Under the pieces are notes generated by a model. That model ran no database searches, was not told where the DNA came from, and saw only the letters and a list, made by a program, of their open reading frames with translations. From NCBI GenBank assembly GCA_033439795.1, contig JAUTDP010000009.1, positions 2,728,001 through 2,792,000 of the forward strand: a DNA stretch of 64,000 nt, given 5' to 3'. Position 1 is the first letter of the stretch. Each line of letters begins with the position of its first letter. A program made the translations under genes and the position numbers. Positions 58,809-64,000 of the stretch are shown piece by piece. The DNA comes from Sordaria brevicollis. Its lineage: Eukaryota; Ascomycota; Sordariomycetes; Sordariales; Sordariaceae.

Positions 58809-59969
58809 TTTGGCTGGTGTTTTGGGGTTTGAGGTTGACCTGGTGATTGTGAGTGAGAGTGAGGCCGTCAAGTGTCTCGATTGGGCAGTCAATTTTTCAG
58901 TGGGTCGTGCGGGCATACGAACTCAGGGTTATCTATGGTGATGAGGATGAGACAGAGGGTTGTGTGAGAGAATCAGCATCCAGCCGGTTACAGTGCAATT
59001 GTTAGTGCAGAGCTGCTGTGGCCGGCAACAGCACCCACGACTCGATGACCGAACACATCTGTCTGGGGTTTTCTCTTCAAGATTATCCCAAGCCTTCGTT
59101 AAGACTCGTATAATACCCTTCTTACTTCTTTTTCACGAGCATGAAATGATGTTCGATTCGATATTTGGAGGTGTTCGTTCCATCTTCACATGAAGAGATA
59201 GCGCTTCAGTGAGCTTATCCGCTGCTAACAGATCACAGCGGCAGACAGGGCGTTCCATGTTAGTGTACGGCCCACTAAAGTGACGATATCACCCCACTTT
59301 GAACGACACTGCGGTTCGGGTGCTTGAGCGCCAGAGCAGGCTTGATTGGCCAATGGCAGCAGCCGGCTGTGGAACGTGCCTTCATTGTGACCTCAGACCG
59401 CCCGACGCTAACCAAGTCGCCCGGTACACGTAGCATGCACTAACAGTCCAGCGCCAACATTCTGCTGGAAGAGTGATAGCGTCGCGGCCAACTTCTGTTA
59501 TCCTCAGCTTCCATCTTTTCGCATCTCGGAACTCCATCCCAACACCAACAAACCACAACCACGACGAACCACTCGACAACCACATGTTCGCCCCGTTGTC
59601 GCTTCTCCCTGTATAGCCGGACTATCGATACTGCCGCGACAAGATATAGCGACCAACCGATTATAGCACGCCCCATCCTTCCAGTTCATACCCACGTTCG
59701 CTATTCCAGCTTCCCGGCCGAGTCACACGACCTCTCTCCGTTGTGCGACCAATATCTACTCCCGTACACCCGTCGTCTGGAAATAGGTACGACGCTACCC
59801 GTCATGCTCTTTGCAGCTCTATTCATATAACCGGCTCCATGCGTATCCCGCGCCCATGCTAATAGTCCAGGACCTCAAGACAGGAAGACAGACGTGGCAC
59901 TCGACTAAGTATCGATACTCGAACAAATCCAACCAACCACCCCGCCGAGTGCGCCCAGGGCTTGTCGTC
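58809..59969. promoter_or_regulatory. Bidirectional promoter region between RMT2 and VTC4
   Basis: 1.16 kb between divergent start codons. It contains CACGTT on the plus strand at 59693-59698 and on the minus strand at 59373-59378 (AACGTG), plus CACGTA at 59427-59432. CACGTK sites are bound by the phosphate regulator Pho4 in yeast, whose Neurospora counterpart is NUC-1. A CCAAT box lies at 59350-59354. VTC4 is a phosphate-starvation gene in yeast, so regulation by phosphate is plausible here but inferred. Confidence 0.4.
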
Positions 59970-62443
59970 ATGAAGTTCGGCGAGCAGCTCCGTTCCAGCA
60001 TCATCCGCGAATACCAATGGTACTATATCGACTATGACGGCCTCAAGGCCGACTTGAAGCGCCCCAGCGGCACCCCCTCGACTACCTCCAATGGCAACGG
60101 CAAGGACAGCTCGGGCAAGAAGTCGAGGGGCGAGTGGACAGAGGAGGATGAAAGTCGCTTCGTCAGCAAGCTCGAGTCCGAGCTCGACAAGGTACACACC
60201 AAGCAGCAGGTCAAGGCCATGGAAATCTCGAGGAGGATAGCCGTCAGCGAGCGCGAAGTTAAAGATGTCGTCACCCGCCTGAACGAGCGAGGTTTGGGCA
60301 ATGATGGGCCAACAGAGGAGGAGTTCATGTTGCTGGAGGAGGACCTTAGCGACATTATTGCCGATGTCCACGATCTGGCCAAGTTCGTCCAGGTCAACTA
60401 TACCGGGTTTTACAAGATCATCAAGAAGCACGATAAGATGACGGGATGGCGGTTGAAGCCCGTATTTGACACACGTCTCAAGGCTAAGCCATTTTACAAG
60501 GAAAACTACGATGCCTCCGTTGTAAAACTGTCGAAGCTGTACGACCTGGTCAGGACGAGAGGCAACCCCGTCAAGGGCGACAGTGCCGCTGGAGGAAGTC
60601 AAGGCAGCTTTATCCGACACACCACCAAGTACTGGGTACACCCCGACAACGTCACCGAGCTCAAGTTGATCATCCTCAAGCACTTGCCCGTTCTTGTCTT
60701 TAACCCCAGCAAGGAATTCGAGGAGGCCGACACCGCCATCACATCCATCTACTACGACAACCCGGAGACGTGGGAGTTGTATGAGGGTCGATTGAAAAAG
60801 ACCGAGGGTGCTGAGGCCATTCGTCTCAGATGGTACGGCGGCATGCAGAACGAGACCATCTTCGTTGAACGGAAAACGCACAGAGAAGACTGGACGGGTG
60901 AAAAGTCCGTCAAGGCCCGTTTCTCCATAAAGGAGAAGAATGTTAACGCCTACATGCGTGGCGAGCTTCTCCCTGCCGCCATCTTCGAGAAGGCGCGCAA
61001 GGAAGGCAAGAAGTCGGAAAAGGCCATTGCCGAAGACGAGCGTCTCGCCTCCGAGATCCAGTATACTGTTCTTAAGAAGGGCTACAAGCCTGTTTGCCGC
61101 TCCTTCTACCACCGCACAGCCTTCCAACTTCCCGCCGACGCCCGTGTGCGCATTTCGCTCGACACTGAGCTCACCATGATCCGCGAAGACAACCTCGACG
61201 GCGTCCAGCGCTCCGGCGACAACTGGAGGCGCATGGACATTGGCATCGACTATCCCTTCTCTCAGCTTCCTCCCGGCGACATCTGCCGTTTCCCCTATGC
61301 CGTCCTCGAAGTTAAGCTGCAAACCCAGCTCGGCCAGGAACCACCCGAGTGGGTTCGCCAGCTCATCTCCAGCCACTTGGTCGAAGCCGTCCCCAAGTTC
61401 TCCAAGTTCATCCACGGCACCGCCACCCTCTTCCCCGATCGCATTCATCTCCTCCCCTACTGGATGCCCCAAATGGACGTCGACATCCGCAAGCCTCCCA
61501 CTCACAACTTCGGCATTAAGCGCCTCGAACACTCTGCCACGACCAGCACCTCCGACGTGGACGAAGACGACGACTACGATTCCGATGACGAAAACTTCAC
61601 CGCCAACGGTAGCCAAGACAGCCAAAACGGCGAGACCAGCGCGCAAGGCTCCGCCCGCAACCGCAGACCTCGCAACGGTCTAACCGCTAACGACGTCGAA
61701 GACCAAACCGTCGAGCGCGCATCCAACGAGGACACCTACCTGTACGACTCCGACGACGAATCCGACGATGAGCGCCTCGAAGTAGCAAGGAGAGTCGGTG
61801 GCTGGACATACTACTCCACCCTCTTGCAAACACAGGCGAACGCTCTGGGGAGAGGAACATGGTCAGTCCTCAAGGCAATGGTCCCCAGACCCAGAGCAAC
61901 TGAGGTGCCAAGAAACGCAAGACTAGAAAGTCTCCTGGGAACAGGCGAGATTCAGCAGAAGCGTTTCAAGGCGCCCAAGGGAAAGAAGATTTATGTGCCG
62001 GTGAGGGTGGAGCCCAAGGTGTATTTTGCGGCTGAGAGGACGTTTTTGGGATGGGTATGTCTTTTTTCCTCCTTCCTCTCTTTCTTCCCCCCTCCAACCT
62101 GTCCCTTTTAGTCCCTTTTGTTTCTTGATGGCGACTAACGCTACTACCACAACAGCTCGAATACTCAATCTACATCGGCACCATAGCCGTGACGCTGCTC
62201 AACTTTGGGGCTAGCGACAAGGGCGGCCGGTCGTCCTTCATTGCCGCCGGCGCTTTCACTCTCTTGGCAATTTTGTCGCTGTGCTACGCTGTGGTGATCT
62301 ACCTCTACCGCAGCCGCGCGATTAGAACGAGGAAGGCGGCCAGGTACTACGATAAGTGGGGACCATCTGTCCTTTGTGCCGCGCTGTTTGTGGCGGTGGT
62401 GTTGAACTTTGTTTTTGAGGGGCGGGGGAGGGGGGTTTGGTGA
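59970..62443 (+). CDS. VTC4: VTC4, vacuolar polyphosphate polymerase subunit
   Basis: Catalytic subunit of the vacuolar transporter chaperone complex, which makes polyphosphate from ATP and moves it into the vacuole. Exons 59970-62054 and 62156-62443 give 790 residues; the intron has a GTATGT donor and CAACAG acceptor. Residues 1 to about 160 are an SPX domain that senses inositol pyrophosphate ([20 protein letters not shown]; the Lys-rich [10 protein letters not shown]). The central tunnel domain has the expected basic and acidic motifs: [30 protein letters not shown] and [10 protein letters not shown]. An acidic insert ([15 protein letters not shown]) and basic linker follow. The C-terminus has three membrane helices (DUF202 type), split by the intron after FLGW. 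The start at 59970 gives the conserved SPX N-terminus; in-frame codons upstream do not belong. It appears fully functional. Confidence 0.95.
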
Positions 62444-63365
62444 GCTTGATCTGGTGGTAGAAAGCAAGGTTGGAACACAAGAGTTGGAAACGGTGGTCAT
62501 GGGCTGGGGTGGGAAAAAAGGAATTGGAAGATTGGAACATCGAACCTTGGATTGATGCATTGGATGAGATCATGAGAATGAAAGCAAAGAAATGACGAAG
62601 GAGGTCTGGTACGATGCCCGCATATGGGATTTATGAAGTTTGGATATCGAAGTAGTATATATCAGTATGGATAGTTGCATTGGTTGTAGATGTTATCATT
62701 GGGGTTTGGACATAGCAGCGGCAGATGATGTTAGGAAGTTTGGATTCGAGTTAGCGCAGTATGCATAAATATTCCCAGATCCGCGGCATACTTCGATGTG
62801 TTTCACCGGCGCTGCTCTTCTCCGGCGAAAAAGAAAACATAATGTGTTGCATGCATGCATGCAGGAAAACGAAGCATAGGTAATGCTTCTTCCGTAGCAG
62901 CGTGAGAAGCGTCAAAGGTGTGCAAATGCGACCAAAACTTGTTGCTTACAAAAATCCGCCGGCTTGAAGGAGGCTGCGTGGAATTGCCCCGTGACCAACC
63001 GGGGCCGAGACGCTTGACGGACGGGACTACCGGAGAAAGTGGAGCGCCAAGCCGGCCCCGCTTACGGAGCGCACGGTCCATAATGGCCGGAGAACCGGTA
63101 ATCGAGACGCAAAAACTCACCGAGGACACTCTGTGATATTTTTACCAGGACAGTGTCTTCAGGACTCAAATAATCATGATGCGTGCGAAATTGATCCCGG
63201 CTGATACTTACATTATAACAAGCTGCTTACCTTATTTAATACGGCTGTCAAGAAAGGAAGTAGGGAACCATTCACCGCGGATGTCGCGATAGGAAGTTTC
63301 GGCGTGAAGTATAGAAGAAATATTGTCCGGATGTCCCCAATAGCACAACTCACGCAGCAGGCGGG
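62444..63365. other. Intergenic region
   Basis: VTC4 3' flank and upstream region of the third Pol III-type RNA gene. A TGCATGCATGCATGCA tract lies near 62,848-62,863. No gene supported. Confidence 0.4.
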
Positions 63366-63395
63366 TATATAATCATTAAGTTGGGGCTTCACTTT

Positions 63396-63558
63396 CACCA
63401 ACCAACTAGCTGAGTCAATGGCCCTGTGGTGTAGGTGGAGCACATGATGAGTAGGCTACTTCCAAGCCCGGTAAGGCAGTCGGAGCTGAAGAGTCAGGTC
63501 CGTGGTTCGAATCCCGGCAGGAGCATTAACATTTATTGACGAGTGCCTTTTTTTTTTT
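63396..63558 (+). ncRNA. Pol III-type non-coding RNA gene, copy 3 (tRNA-like A and B boxes)
   Basis: Same architecture as the copies at 13.7 and 15.1 kb: TATATAA at 63366-63372, TCACCAACC at 63395-63403 (29 nt later), AATGGCCC then the A-box-like TGGTGTAGGTGG at 63427-63438, B box GGTTCGAATCC at 63504-63514, and a T11 terminator at 63548-63558. The core CCAAGCCCGGTAAGG (63462-63476) is shared with copy 2 (CTAAACCCGGTAAGG) and, less well, copy 1. The 5' and 3' arms cannot form a complete acceptor stem and the T-stem has mismatches, so this is not a standard tRNA. It is the most diverged of the three. The end-pairing seen in copies 1 and 2 was not found here. Confidence 0.55.
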
Positions 63559-64000
63559 GCCTTTTTTCTTTTTTAGGTCATATTCGCCGCTGCAGGTCTA
63601 CCTGCCATGTCTTTTTTTTGTTTCATTGTTCCAAGTGCCCTTCGTGTATTAACTTGGTATCTTATTGAGAAGTCGCGAAAGCAAATCTAAATAATAGAAA
63701 GAACAATGAACCCGACATTAGGTATACTAGCAACAAATATGCGTGATCTTAAGGGTATCTGCCAACACCAAAACTCCAGCTGAAAATGTAATCCACAACA
63801 ATAGTTCTCCTCCCCAGACCTCAGCGTGCCATTAAATCTTATTCGTGCTGTGCTAATCCAACATCAATTTCCATCCACTGTTAAGCAACTGCCAGGTTCG
63901 CAAGACGAAAGAAAATCCCTGACTTCACATCAATAAAGTATCAACCTATTTCCCTCTGAACAGTCGAATCGGCGAAACTATCCAACATGTCTGGGGCGCT
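63559..64000. other. Downstream flank; possible start of another gene at 63,987
   Basis: AT-rich after the RNA terminator. An ATG in good context (CCAACATGTC) at 63,987 opens a frame reading MSGA that runs off the window. There is too little sequence to call it. Confidence 0.25.

Overview
The window looks like nuclear chromosomal DNA from a filamentous ascomycete of the Sordariales, most likely a Neurospora species. Genes carry short introns (about 57-110 nt in most genes, one 216-nt intron in the His/Met-rich gene) with GTRNGT donors, CTRAC-type branch sites and YAG acceptors. Intergenic spaces are long. Two large elements show saturated repeat-induced point mutation (RIP): CpA/TpG almost absent, CpG kept. 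An msh3-like gene lies next to, and divergent from, a cdt-2-like transporter, which is the arrangement I recall from N. crassa.

Layout. 0-2.5 kb: a RhoGAP protein (minus strand). 7.2-8.3 kb: BET2, the Rab geranylgeranyltransferase beta subunit. 10.2-12.1 kb: a five-exon zinc-finger/AT-hook protein. 13.7-17.2 kb: an unusual cluster with two convergent RNA polymerase III-type non-coding RNA genes, a 50-codon ORF between them, and an RNase H-fold protein with the full acidic tetrad. A third member of the same RNA family lies at 63.4 kb. 18-28 kb: a decayed minus-strand gene split by a RIP-saturated Ty1/copia retrotransposon with both LTRs and target duplication intact. 29.4-32.9 kb: MSH3. 34.0-34.4 kb: a MITE with TTA target duplications. 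39.1-40.9 kb: the cdt-2-like sugar transporter. 42.1-46.3 kb: a DNA transposon with perfect 42-bp terminal inverted repeats and a RIP-saturated core. 46.3-52.9 kb: gene-poor, relic-containing DNA. 52.9-62.4 kb: a His/Met-rich small protein, a cytochrome P450, and a divergent pair of RMT2 (ribosomal-protein arginine methyltransferase) and VTC4 (polyphosphate polymerase).

The protein genes are mostly unrelated housekeeping or nutritional functions: Rho signalling, Rab prenylation, mismatch repair, cellodextrin uptake, ribosomal protein methylation and polyphosphate synthesis. The least explained signal is the set of three paralogous RNA genes at 13.7, 15.1 and 63.4 kb. Each has a TATA box exactly 29 nt upstream of a shared TCACCAACC start motif, tRNA-like A and B boxes about 80 nt apart, and a terminal T-run, but none folds as a normal tRNA. 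Exon coordinates were read by eye; each spliced frame was checked for length divisibility and reading-frame continuity.
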